8,086 nt of DNA, taken from NCBI GenBank assembly GCA_048884925.1, contig JBHLQK010000145.1, forward strand, positions 1 through 8,086. The letters are read 5' to 3'. Numbering within the stretch: the stretch's first letter is position 1; every line of letters starts with the position of its first letter. This DNA comes from SMTZ1-83 sp048884925. Lineage in GTDB: Archaea; Asgardarchaeota; Thorarchaeia; Thorarchaeales; Thorarchaeaceae. Shown piece by piece: positions 1 through 5,990 of the stretch. The position numbers and the translations under genes were made by a program. The notes beneath the pieces were generated by a model. The model was not told where the DNA came from and did not search any database. It was given only the letters and a program-made list of their open reading frames with translations.

Positions 1-87
1 AACTACTACCTTGACCTCTAATCCGCTAAAGTTTGCCCCATGTTCTTCCTTGAGGGATTTGTTGGTACAATAGGGCGGGAACCCATT
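1..87. other. Short edge region with no supported gene
   Basis: Frame +1 reads NYYLDL and a stop at 19-21, which could be the tail of a convergent gene, but six residues are not evidence. No clear T-rich terminator follows the minus-strand stop at 88. Confidence 0.3.
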
Positions 88-1416
88 TTACTTGCGTTTT
101 GCTCTTAGAATGAAGGCTATCGCAATCACGACGACTGGGACTCCGACACCTGCCACGATCCATTCAAGAGGAATTGGTGGTGCCTGGTCGGTCACTCTCA
201 ATAGCCAGAAATCAAAGTCACCTTCAGACCAGTCCACTTCGGTCTGCCCAGCCATTGCGAAGCCACCATCTCTGCATTCTACGATGGTGTAAATCTCATC
301 GCGGTCAGTCCGATCATAAATCTGGTCCCAGAGAAGATTGCCATTATCGGCAACCCGTAACAGCCATGCGCCACCAATCTGAGTTGTAGGATTGCCTCCA
401 TAGCCAGCCAAAGCAAATCCACCATTACTGCATTCTATCATTGATTCTGCAATTCCCATACGATTTGCACTGCCGTAGGTACGCTCCCAGACCATGGCAC
501 CGTCTGCATTGATTCGAATGACCCATACCAGGGAGAGTTGCTGATTCGGGTCAATTCGTTGCGCCAAGACCTGGAACTCTGACCCAACTGTCACAATGCT
601 GGTCGCCGTTTCAAAGCCGGTTTCACCAAGGGTTAGATTCCAGAGCTCATTTCCAGTTGAGTCAGTTCTAACAACATAGACCTGAGAGTCTGAGTTGAAG
701 CTCCATGTGTTCCCAGCTAAGGCAAAGCCGCTATCGCTGCACTGAACCAGACCATGGAATCCAGGATACTCTTTGCCGTCAAATCCATACGTTTGATTCC
801 AAAGGGGATTTCCATCAGCGTCAATCCGAACCAAGATGAAATCGAAGTTGTCACCGGTTTTTTCCCAGCCTAGAAGTGCAAAACCCCCATCTGAACATTC
901 GATCATGTCAAAGCAGTTGGAACTCTCAGAACCACAATAGGTGCGGTTCCAGAGCTGATTGCCTTCAGCGTCCACACGTATGAAAAGCATCTCCTGATGG
1001 AGGGGGCTCGAGTATGTTGATGCACCAGCTATAGCAAAGCCTCCACTATCACACTCGAGAAGAGAATTTCCACTTGAAACATCTTCAGTATATGTCCGGT
1101 TCCAAAGCTGAGTTCCATCCTCATCGACCCGGACCAGCCAAAGATGTCCGCCACCTGTAGCCCCTGTGGAATCAGAAAAGCCGGTCATGGCAAAGCCGCC
1201 TGTGCTAATCTCAATCATATCTCGGCACCATTCCCAATTGGGACCGCCGTATGTATTTTCCGAGATAAACCCTGGAACTTCATCAAGCGATGAGCCTCCC
1301 ATATTCTGCTGGATAGACTCATTCGAAGATGCCGAGATGAGGGGGGATGACACAGTAAGGAATAACAGTACCAGAAAGAACCCCCTGCTGAGAATACTTA
1401 TCCTTTTCAACTCCAT
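88..1416 (-). CDS. Secreted, membrane-anchored seven-repeat beta-propeller protein
   Basis: Function not known; probably a cell-surface binding or scaffold protein. From Met1 (442 residues) there is a signal peptide (about 1-30), seven repeats of about 52 residues, and a C-terminal membrane helix (about 418-437) ending in RAKRK, so the propeller should face outside. Each repeat has a GGFAxAG-like strand, a [VIL]RxDxxGxxLW strand and a WNRTY-like strand. The GGFA phenylalanines fall at 75, 127, 179, 231, 281, 334 and 386. An extra ENTYGG strand before the first repeat and its absence after the last fit circular closure of a seven-bladed propeller. Four repeats carry an N-glycosylation sequon in WN[RQL]T. 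A TTG at 1428 would add four residues (MGRR) but lacks an upstream ribosome site. ATG at 1416 has AAGGAG immediately before it, although unusually close. Divergent from the next gene. Fold call is fairly sure; ligand unknown. Confidence 0.85.
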   Translation of the reverse strand: MELKRISILSRGFFLVLLFLTVSSPLISASSNESIQQNMGGSSLDEVPGFISENTYGGPNWEWCRDMIEISTGGFAMTGFSDSTGATGGGHLWLVRVDEDGTQLWNRTYTEDVSSGNSLLECDSGGFAIAGASTYSSPLHQEMLFIRVDAEGNQLWNRTYCGSESSNCFDMIECSDGGFALLGWEKTGDNFDFILVRIDADGNPLWNQTYGFDGKEYPGFHGLVQCSDSGFALAGNTWSFNSDSQVYVVRTDSTGNELWNLTLGETGFETATSIVTVGSEFQVLAQRIDPNQQLSLVWVIRINADGAMVWERTYGSANRMGIAESMIECSNGGFALAGYGGNPTTQIGGAWLLRVADNGNLLWDQIYDRTDRDEIYTIVECRDGGFAMAGQTEVDWSEGDFDFWLLRVTDQAPPIPLEWIVAGVGVPVVVIAIAFILRAKRK

Positions 1417-1504
1417 TCTCCTTCCCAAACGAATTCTTTGCTAGCGAGGCTATTTGCAGAATAATAAGCATTCTCACAGTCGAATGAACCTCGTTGCCAA
1501 AATC

Positions 1505-1511
1505 AAATATA
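1505..1511 (-). promoter_or_regulatory. Possible TATA box for the propeller gene
   Basis: On the minus strand this reads TATATTT within GGGTATATTTGATTTTGG. A start of transcription about 25 bases downstream would leave a leader of roughly 65 bases before the ATG at 1416. A second, weaker AT-rich stretch (TTATTATT, about 1460-1467) lies closer to the gene and could be used instead. Called by pattern only. Confidence 0.35.
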
Positions 1512-1582
1512 CCCGCTAGAAGGGATCCGAGAGGTAGAAAACAAGAGAAGGCCTGTTCTTCCTTCAATAGCGTCATGCTTGA

Positions 1583-1600
1583 AAATCGAAGCTTTGATTT
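1583..1600. repeat. 18-bp near-perfect palindrome upstream of the 512-residue gene
   Basis: AAATCGAAGCTTTGATTT reads the same on both strands apart from one mismatched symmetric pair (G at 1588 against T at 1595). It has no spacer and is centred on AAGCTT, about 57 bases before the TTG start at 1657. Its place in the 240-base divergent gap makes it a possible operator for either gene. Chance occurrence cannot be excluded. The rest of the gap (1417-1656) shows only the minus-strand TATA-like sites and the ribosome site at 1645; no clear plus-strand TATA box was found. Confidence 0.4.
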
Positions 1601-1644
1601 GGATGTATAGCTGTCGGTACTAATACCAAGTCAACACGAGCTTC

Positions 1645-1650
1645 GAGGGA
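1645..1650 (+). promoter_or_regulatory. Ribosome binding site fixing a TTG start
   Basis: GAGGGA lies six bases before TTG at 1657. The next in-frame start candidate, GTG at 1663, would be 12 bases away, so the site favours TTG. Confidence 0.6.
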
Positions 1651-1656
1651 AACGAA

Positions 1657-3195
1657 TTGGATGTGCACTTCCCATCAATCGAAGTCCTTACAGACAATAG
1701 TGATTCCGGTCTTGCCATCGAAATAAGGCATGACCAGAAACTGGACTCGAATGATGAGTTCCTGTATACCCTGGAATATGACAGAAACGATTTCGATCTT
1801 GTCCTGTCATATGAAACTGCAGCAAGTTCTGCAATCCCTGATGTGATCCAGTTGGTTTTCTCGGAGAACTCGACTCAAAGAATACTTCCGATATCACGTG
1901 CAGAAGCCGGCATCATGGAGATTACGTTAATACGAGCTGATGAAGATGGGGGGCATCAGAAGCGCGAATACAGTGTAAACCTAGCGAATGGAATGAAGCG
2001 TTCCTCAGTTACTATTAATGATTTCCAAGAACTTCAAACAAAGCTTTCACACAAGACCGTACTCGATATGTCCATGTCGGGTTGTCAGTTTGAAGATTTT
2101 CTGGCGGAGATTCTGAACAAACTTAGAATGATTGTAGTACTAGACCGCCCAACCTCCTTCTCCAGGATCTGTTGGCTCTCAGGGAAGATAATAGGCAAGC
2201 CAGTCTTAATTGTTCTTGATGGTGTCAGGGAGAGCTTCGGAAACCGTGTTTCTGTTGATGTTTGGAGTGATCTTAGGAGAATTGACGAGGCGATTCTAGA
2301 GATAATCACTGACACGAAAATAGGCGATGTCAGCACGGACTTCAGTGGACTGAATGTTACATGGAAGGTCGATGCAACCAAAGATGGAGAGGCATTGTTG
2401 ACGGTTGTGGTGTCTTCAAAGCCTGAAAGGGAGTTGCATGTTGAGAGTCCAATCTTCTTCACCTTGGACTATCAAGGACTTCATACAGAGAGTTTTGAAA
2501 CACCATTTCCGAGGGGGAAACAGCAGGCGTCTATTGCAGCGGATTTGAGCGACATAAGAGCCTCATGGAGTGACAAACTCACAGAACCTTATCTTGCTGT
2601 TCATGTGAGCGACGCAAAATGGAAAAGTGTCAGGCACGCATATCATGTCGATTTCACCTGGGAGCAAGCGTTGGAGCAGCAGACAAAACTCAAACTATCC
2701 AGTGGAAGCAGATTCCGTTGTCTTAGCGAGTTCGCTAGGTATCTAAACATGATAGAAGATAAAGAGGCAGCCCTTCGCCTTTTCATAGAGTTCTGCCTGG
2801 GTCGCGAATTGAGGGGTTGTGAATCACAAAGAGCGGCTGCTCATTGTGCTAGGGCGGCCATCCTTACAGGACTAGTGGTGTGCTTTAATCCTCCACGGGG
2901 GCTCTCTGGCTATCTTGAAATGCTGACTGACTCACGAACTCCAATGATTCTGGAGGAACTTGGAAGTCCCCGAACATGGAGAGATCACATATCTCAGATT
3001 GTGCAACTCAGCAGTGACTTCGTTCCTCAGATAGCCAAGCTCTCGACACCGAATAGCAGCAGAAAACCAGGTCGCCCTCCAACTCAACTAGTTCCCATCG
3101 CTCATCCTCAAGAGCTCTTCAATCAATTCCTCAATAATCCAGAGAGTCTAATTTGTAGATACTGCCGGTTCCTCAGATCAGCTAAAGCTGACTAA
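1657..3195 (+). CDS. Uncharacterised 512-residue cytoplasmic protein, two beta-rich regions plus helical C-terminal part
   Basis: I do not recognise a family. There is no signal peptide or membrane helix, so it is probably cytoplasmic. Residues about 20-115 and 230-340 both look like beta-sandwich regions with alternating hydrophobic strands; each ends in a similar strand (REYSVNL and HAYHVDF), hinting at a duplicated domain. Between them (about 125-225) is a mixed alpha/beta part containing GKPVLIVLDGV. Residues about 340-460 are helical, with an alanine-rich RAAAHCARAAIL segment and an AALRLFIEF helix, somewhat like helical-repeat proteins. The tail has a basic RKPGRPP stretch (469-475) and a CRYC pair (500-503), both too little to assign DNA or metal binding. 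Start is TTG with GAGGGA six bases upstream. It is divergent from the propeller gene, and its stop overlaps the stop of the convergent sensor-like gene. The long uninterrupted frame makes it surely a gene; role unknown. Confidence 0.85.
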   Translation: MDVHFPSIEVLTDNSDSGLAIEIRHDQKLDSNDEFLYTLEYDRNDFDLVLSYETAASSAIPDVIQLVFSENSTQRILPISRAEAGIMEITLIRADEDGGHQKREYSVNLANGMKRSSVTINDFQELQTKLSHKTVLDMSMSGCQFEDFLAEILNKLRMIVVLDRPTSFSRICWLSGKIIGKPVLIVLDGVRESFGNRVSVDVWSDLRRIDEAILEIITDTKIGDVSTDFSGLNVTWKVDATKDGEALLTVVVSSKPERELHVESPIFFTLDYQGLHTESFETPFPRGKQQASIAADLSDIRASWSDKLTEPYLAVHVSDAKWKSVRHAYHVDFTWEQALEQQTKLKLSSGSRFRCLSEFARYLNMIEDKEAALRLFIEFCLGRELRGCESQRAAAHCARAAILTGLVVCFNPPRGLSGYLEMLTDSRTPMILEELGSPRTWRDHISQIVQLSSDFVPQIAKLSTPNSSRKPGRPPTQLVPIAHPQELFNQFLNNPESLICRYCRFLRSAKAD

Positions 3196-5084
3196 AGGAC
3201 CTTGCTCTCGTTATTTCCAGAGGATTTGCATAAGCGCACGAATTCATTGTTCGCACGATAGACTGGAAATCCACTAGCAATCAAATCTTCCACAATGGTT
3301 TCTACAGCTTGACTCTCCATATTCATCATACGGGAGAGTCTTGATAGGGCTAGGCGGTCATATGAGAGAAGCAGAATCTTGATTCTCTGAATTGAATCAT
3401 CATAAGGTTCATGTTCATGATAGTATGTGTCCTTTCGAGACTTATAGATCAGAACAGCATAGGATCCTCCTGTCAGTAGAAGGACAGCGCCTAGGAGGAC
3501 AAATTGCCAAGTGTTCGGATTCGGGGCTGAGACGCCCAGACTGTACATAAGGCTCAAGCCATATTTGTCTGGAAAATCAAGATTGTATCCACCGTGTACG
3601 AGTTGAAGACCTATTGCAATTCCCTCTCTGGTGTCAACATTGAGATCTGAAAGGGGAATCAAGAACTCGTATACTACAACATTGTCTGTATCTGAAGCAG
3701 CTGAAACAAGGTTTGGAATCAGGCTATCATTCATCCCAAAGACGGACGTGTAAGTACTGTCTGCACTAGGTGAGGCATGGGAAACCCCTAAGTCGGGCGT
3801 CTGTATGCTCCATAAACCATCGGCGTTTGCATCAAGAAACAGAATTGCTCTGGAATGGTAGGAGTCAGGTATGGGCGACTCAATAGCCACATATAGACTA
3901 TCTGAAGTGTAACCAGCGAGCAGATTCACGCGGACCTCCTCACCGCACTCGCTCCTGAAACCCACTTCAAACCGACTCGCATGTGCTGCTTCGTTCTCAT
4001 CCACGCTTCCATCTACAACTGGTTGCGTTTGCATGACCCAGACCCCGAACTCACACTCTCGCTCATCGATTCGAAAGGTGTAGACTACTGTCGACTCGTG
4101 GCCTTCGGCGCTCGTTGCTTTCAAAGTCAGACGCAAAGAGGCAGGCAGTGTGAACGGATCGCCGTAAATGATACAGGGAACTTCAATATCCCACGGGGAG
4201 TCCACTTTGAACGATGGGCCCTTTTCCCAGGAACACGACATGTTGGTAGCAGCCCCACGTACTTCGAAGTCCAATATATCCAGAGGGTACACAATAGAGT
4301 TGTTCTCTGGTCGCAATAGCACGATTTCTGGGTCAATAGACCGGGACTCTCTGTCAAATTCATAGATATCGAGTGATTCTAGACTCAGCCTACCGGGCTC
4401 TACTTGACTGTGATGCCCTGAAACCAAGAGGGACATGGTGAGTGGAGATTGGGGAATTGTACGGGACACGAAAGCAACGAGAGTCGCATCAATCTCAAGA
4501 CGAACGATAGATTCAGTCCACTCAATTCTTAGGATATGCCATCCGGTCAGACCTCCAGTGTCAATACTCGCTACCGTTCTCTCGCCATCTGCGTAGGCGA
4601 CAAGGAAAAGCTCACCGTCCCAACAGTCAATGAAGACTCCATTCTGGCATAGACGCGCATTGGCTATCCAGTCATTCTCAACGTCATGCCATTCGTCACA
4701 CCAACCTAAACAGGAATAGCATGTCCCCTGAGTGAAGGATGCGTTCAGTTCCGCAATTATTCCCGGGCTGAAATCTCGTGTTGACCTCAAAAGCACAGTC
4801 TTGAACTGCTCTCCCCACAGATCAAGAGATTCTCCATCATTCCAAGCAAGACTAGGATCATTGATCTCTATGAGGTTCCACTCCGAGCTGTTGTAGCCGA
4901 GTGGCGGACTTTGGAACTGTTCAGTGAAGAGAAGACTACCTTCGTTTTCGGAGATGCCGCCAAGACTTTCAGCAGCAATTGCCTTTGAACTCCCAGTTGA
5001 TGACATGGTGTGATGACTGGTGGGTGACGTAGGTATGCTAGCCAAGAGCAATACTGCAATAGCCAAAAGCACCAGTCGTTTCAA
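3192..5084 (-). CDS. Single-pass membrane protein: extracellular lectin-like and CBM9-like domains, cytoplasmic winged helix (putative surface sensor)
   Basis: Predicted one-component transmembrane sensor or regulator of 630 residues. Order: signal peptide (about 1-22); concanavalin A/laminin-G-like beta region (about 52-245), with strands such as GWHILRIEWTESIVRLEID; an Ig-like linker region (about 252-340) with C284 and C304; a CBM9-like region (about 355-515) opening with VVDGSVDENEAA and containing LFLDANADG and YEFLIPLSDLNV; a membrane helix (about 526-547) followed by KSRK; and a cytoplasmic tail whose 564-619 segment looks like a winged helix (LSRLSRMMNMESQAVETIVEDL, then a short wing GFPVYRANNEFVRL). 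Five sequons (N65, N114, N261, N281, N452) lie on the predicted outer side. Cysteines at 122, 125, 129, 146 and 154 cluster in the first domain. Start is TTG, supported by AGGAGAG seven bases upstream. Domain names are from pattern recognition, not a search. The winged helix could bind DNA or another protein; I infer signalling from outside to inside. Confidence 0.85.
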   Translation of the reverse strand: MKRLVLLAIAVLLLASIPTSPTSHHTMSSTGSSKAIAAESLGGISENEGSLLFTEQFQSPPLGYNSSEWNLIEINDPSLAWNDGESLDLWGEQFKTVLLRSTRDFSPGIIAELNASFTQGTCYSCLGWCDEWHDVENDWIANARLCQNGVFIDCWDGELFLVAYADGERTVASIDTGGLTGWHILRIEWTESIVRLEIDATLVAFVSRTIPQSPLTMSLLVSGHHSQVEPGRLSLESLDIYEFDRESRSIDPEIVLLRPENNSIVYPLDILDFEVRGAATNMSCSWEKGPSFKVDSPWDIEVPCIIYGDPFTLPASLRLTLKATSAEGHESTVVYTFRIDERECEFGVWVMQTQPVVDGSVDENEAAHASRFEVGFRSECGEEVRVNLLAGYTSDSLYVAIESPIPDSYHSRAILFLDANADGLWSIQTPDLGVSHASPSADSTYTSVFGMNDSLIPNLVSAASDTDNVVVYEFLIPLSDLNVDTREGIAIGLQLVHGGYNLDFPDKYGLSLMYSLGVSAPNPNTWQFVLLGAVLLLTGGSYAVLIYKSRKDTYYHEHEPYDDSIQRIKILLLSYDRLALSRLSRMMNMESQAVETIVEDLIASGFPVYRANNEFVRLCKSSGNNESKVL

Positions 5085-5091
5085 ACTCGAA

Positions 5092-5098
5092 CTCTCCT
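5092..5098 (-). promoter_or_regulatory. Ribosome binding site fixing a TTG start
   Basis: On the minus strand AGGAGAG lies seven bases before the TTG at 5084. This is normal spacing, and the signal peptide begins directly at that codon, so it decides the start of the sensor-like gene. Confidence 0.7.
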
Positions 5099-5186
5099 AA
5101 CTAACCAAAGATTGGGGATATGGTTGGCAAAAAGCCTTACCCATCATATTCAAGCTTAGATTTCTCTGACCAATCTCTTGTGATAG

Positions 5187-5196
5187 CCTTTTATAG
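5187..5196 (-). promoter_or_regulatory. Archaeal TATA box for the sensor-like gene
   Basis: The minus strand reads CTATAAAAGG, preceded by a purine-rich GCAAAAAAGGGGAG stretch that could serve as the TFB recognition element. Expected transcription start is near 5165, leaving a leader of about 80 bases. A short inverted repeat (AGATT, 5158-5162; AATCT, 5172-5176) straddles that point. This is the best promoter match in the window. Confidence 0.6.
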
Positions 5197-5290
5197 CTCC
5201 CCTTTTTTGCTGCGAGACTTGAGCTAGTCATAAGTTTGGAGGTGGACTGTGGTTCTCATTCACTATTTTCCTTTTCATGACAGAGAATTG

Positions 5291-5310
5291 ACTTCGACTG
5301 CTCTCGAAGT
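5291..5310. repeat. 20-bp palindrome with perfect 7-bp arms in a divergent promoter region (candidate operator)
   Basis: ACTTCGA, six bases, then TCGAAGT: both arms match perfectly. It lies about 30 bases upstream of the TATA-like box of the small secreted-protein gene and about 95 bases upstream of that of the sensor-like gene. The size and symmetry fit a dimeric regulator's operator. No regulator is known to bind it. The remainder of the 325-base gap (5085-5409) holds the two TATA-like boxes, two ribosome sites and a leader hairpin; no small gene was seen. Confidence 0.5.
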
Positions 5311-5339
5311 AGGCACTCGGTGAGCATTGAATGGAGAGG

Positions 5340-5346
5340 TTATATT
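5340..5346 (+). promoter_or_regulatory. TATA box for the small secreted-protein gene
   Basis: TTATATT preceded by purine-rich GGAGAGG. Predicted transcription start is near 5370, giving a leader of about 40 bases before the ATG at 5410. Pattern-based. Confidence 0.5.
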
Positions 5347-5368
5347 CTACTTAGATGACTCACATTAC

Positions 5369-5384
5369 TGGCTCTTTGGAGCCA
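5369..5384 (+). repeat. Hairpin at the predicted 5' end of the small secreted-protein transcript
   Basis: TGGCTC and GAGCCA are perfect inverted copies separated by a four-base TTTG loop. If transcription starts near 5370 the hairpin would sit at the very 5' end of the message, about 25 bases before the start codon. It could be an RNA stem or a second operator. Confidence 0.4.
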
Positions 5385-5397
5385 TCAAACTGTGTGT

Positions 5398-5404
5398 GGA
5401 GTGA
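5398..5404 (+). promoter_or_regulatory. Ribosome binding site favouring ATG at 5410
   Basis: GGAGTGA precedes the ATG by five bases. It lies inside the sequence that would be translated if the earlier in-frame GTG (5392) were used, which argues for ATG; the signal peptide also starts cleanly there. Confidence 0.6.
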
Positions 5405-5409
5405 GAAAT

Positions 5410-5865
5410 ATGAAGAAACCCCTACTGCTTCTCTGCTTACTAGGGCTGCTTGTTGCTGTACCCATCGCACAAGCCACAATATCAGCCGAGAATCAATCGA
5501 TAGTTGCGAGTGACATAACCACAGCCATTGAAGTCTCAATCGATATAAGACCAAACACGCTGCATTCTAACAGCAAAGGCCAACTTGTGACTTGCTATAT
5601 AGCAGCTCCAGATGGCTACACTGTCTATGACATTGACGTGACAACAGTATTGCTTGAAGGGCTGCCCGTACTGCCAGGTGAGGTAGGGTTTATCGACCAT
5701 GACCTTGACGGCACATGCGATCTCATGGTCAAGTTCAGCCGAGCTGATCTGTTCGCCCTGCTTCCTGGATATACATGTGAAGAGTATCCATTGACTTTGA
5801 CTGGTTCCTTTGATGACGGGATTGCCTTTAGCGGCGTAGACATGGTTCATGTCGTATACAAATGA
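5410..5865 (+). CDS. Small secreted protein with IDIKP-type beta domain and DxDxDG calcium-type loop
   Basis: A 151-residue exported protein; no enzyme activity is suggested. A signal peptide (about 1-22, MKKP then a leucine-rich core, ending AQA) precedes one domain of a type common in secreted bacterial and archaeal proteins. Its landmarks are a first strand VSIDIRPNTL (42-51) with SKG at 55-57, a middle YDIDVTTVLLEG, an acidic loop DHDLDGTCD (96-104) with the DxDxDGxxD spacing of calcium-binding loops, then LMVKFSRADL, and a closing TGSFDDGIAFSGVD strand pair. This domain is usually a module in larger proteins; here it stands alone with no membrane anchor, so the product may be released or bound to a partner. 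Cysteines 62, 103 and 123 lie in the exported part, so at least one is unpaired. It has its own promoter, divergent from the sensor-like gene. Family assignment is from memory of the motif; the role is unknown. Confidence 0.8.
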   Translation: MKKPLLLLCLLGLLVAVPIAQATISAENQSIVASDITTAIEVSIDIRPNTLHSNSKGQLVTCYIAAPDGYTVYDIDVTTVLLEGLPVLPGEVGFIDHDLDGTCDLMVKFSRADLFALLPGYTCEEYPLTLTGSFDDGIAFSGVDMVHVVYK

Positions 5866-5876
5866 TTGATTTGGGT

Positions 5877-5904
5877 CACCTATGTCTTCAAAGATGCATA
5901 GGTG
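5877..5904. repeat. 28-bp inverted repeat with perfect 8-bp arms between two genes
   Basis: CACCTATG, 12 bases, then CATAGGTG. The arms match perfectly, and outward pairing continues in RNA through U-G and G-C pairs for up to four more positions. It begins 12 bases after the stop of the small secreted-protein gene and is followed by the T-rich run TTCCTTTCTTT. It could therefore act as a transcript-end hairpin, or as an operator just upstream of the TATA-like box at 5914. The stretch 5866-5990 otherwise shows only promoter and ribosome-site signals. Confidence 0.55.
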
Positions 5905-5913
5905 GCTTCCTTT

Positions 5914-5921
5914 CTTTAAAT
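5914..5921 (+). promoter_or_regulatory. Possible TATA box for the three-helix membrane protein gene
   Basis: CTTTAAAT in a pyrimidine-rich context. Predicted transcription start is near 5944, about 47 bases before the TTG at 5991. The T-rich part may instead be the termination signal of the preceding gene. Confidence 0.4.
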
Positions 5922-5971
5922 GGGAGAAGGTTCATTATCTGCAAATGCAACCAACTGACTGTATTCCTGAT

Positions 5972-5981
5972 AAAGGAGGGA
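5972..5981 (+). promoter_or_regulatory. Strong ribosome binding site pointing to a TTG start
   Basis: AAAGGAGGGA is the strongest Shine-Dalgarno match in the window. GGAGG ends 11 bases before TTG at 5991, slightly longer than usual but with no closer start codon in frame. It argues against the upstream in-frame ATG at 5862. Confidence 0.6.
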
Positions 5982-5990
5982 ACACTCGGA

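Noticed and set aside
1..21. C-terminus of a gene entering from the left (NYYLDL then stop)
   Set aside because: Six codons cannot be distinguished from chance.
1319..1576. 85-codon minus-strand frame reaching into the divergent gap
   Set aside because: Mostly overlaps the signal-peptide end and promoter of the propeller gene in another frame; no ribosome site or recognisable sequence.
2085..2462. 125-codon open frame on the minus strand
   Set aside because: Lies wholly inside the 512-residue gene, serine-rich shadow translation, no ribosome site or domain.
3057..3077. AT-hook DNA-binding motif in the 512-residue protein
   Set aside because: The stretch is RKPGRPP, lacking the RGRP core, and may be only a basic linker.
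3981..4319. 112-codon open frame on the plus strand
   Set aside because: Antisense to the sensor-like gene, whose frame is continuous and has clear domains.
5158..5176. Short inverted repeat AGATT-N9-AATCT near the predicted start of the sensor-like transcript
   Set aside because: Five-base AT-rich arms are expected by chance; noted only with the promoter.
1586..5310. TCGAAG/CTTCGA word shared by the palindromes in both divergent gaps as a common regulator motif
   Set aside because: The same word occurs repeatedly in coding sequence (for example near 840, 1323, 1680 and 4264), so sharing is not informative.
5862..5990. In-frame upstream ATG for the three-helix membrane protein, overlapping the previous stop as ATGA
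   Set aside because: The extra 43 residues are cysteine-rich and unlike a protein start, cover a strong inverted repeat and a TATA-like element, and end beside the strong AAAGGAGGGA site serving TTG at 5991.
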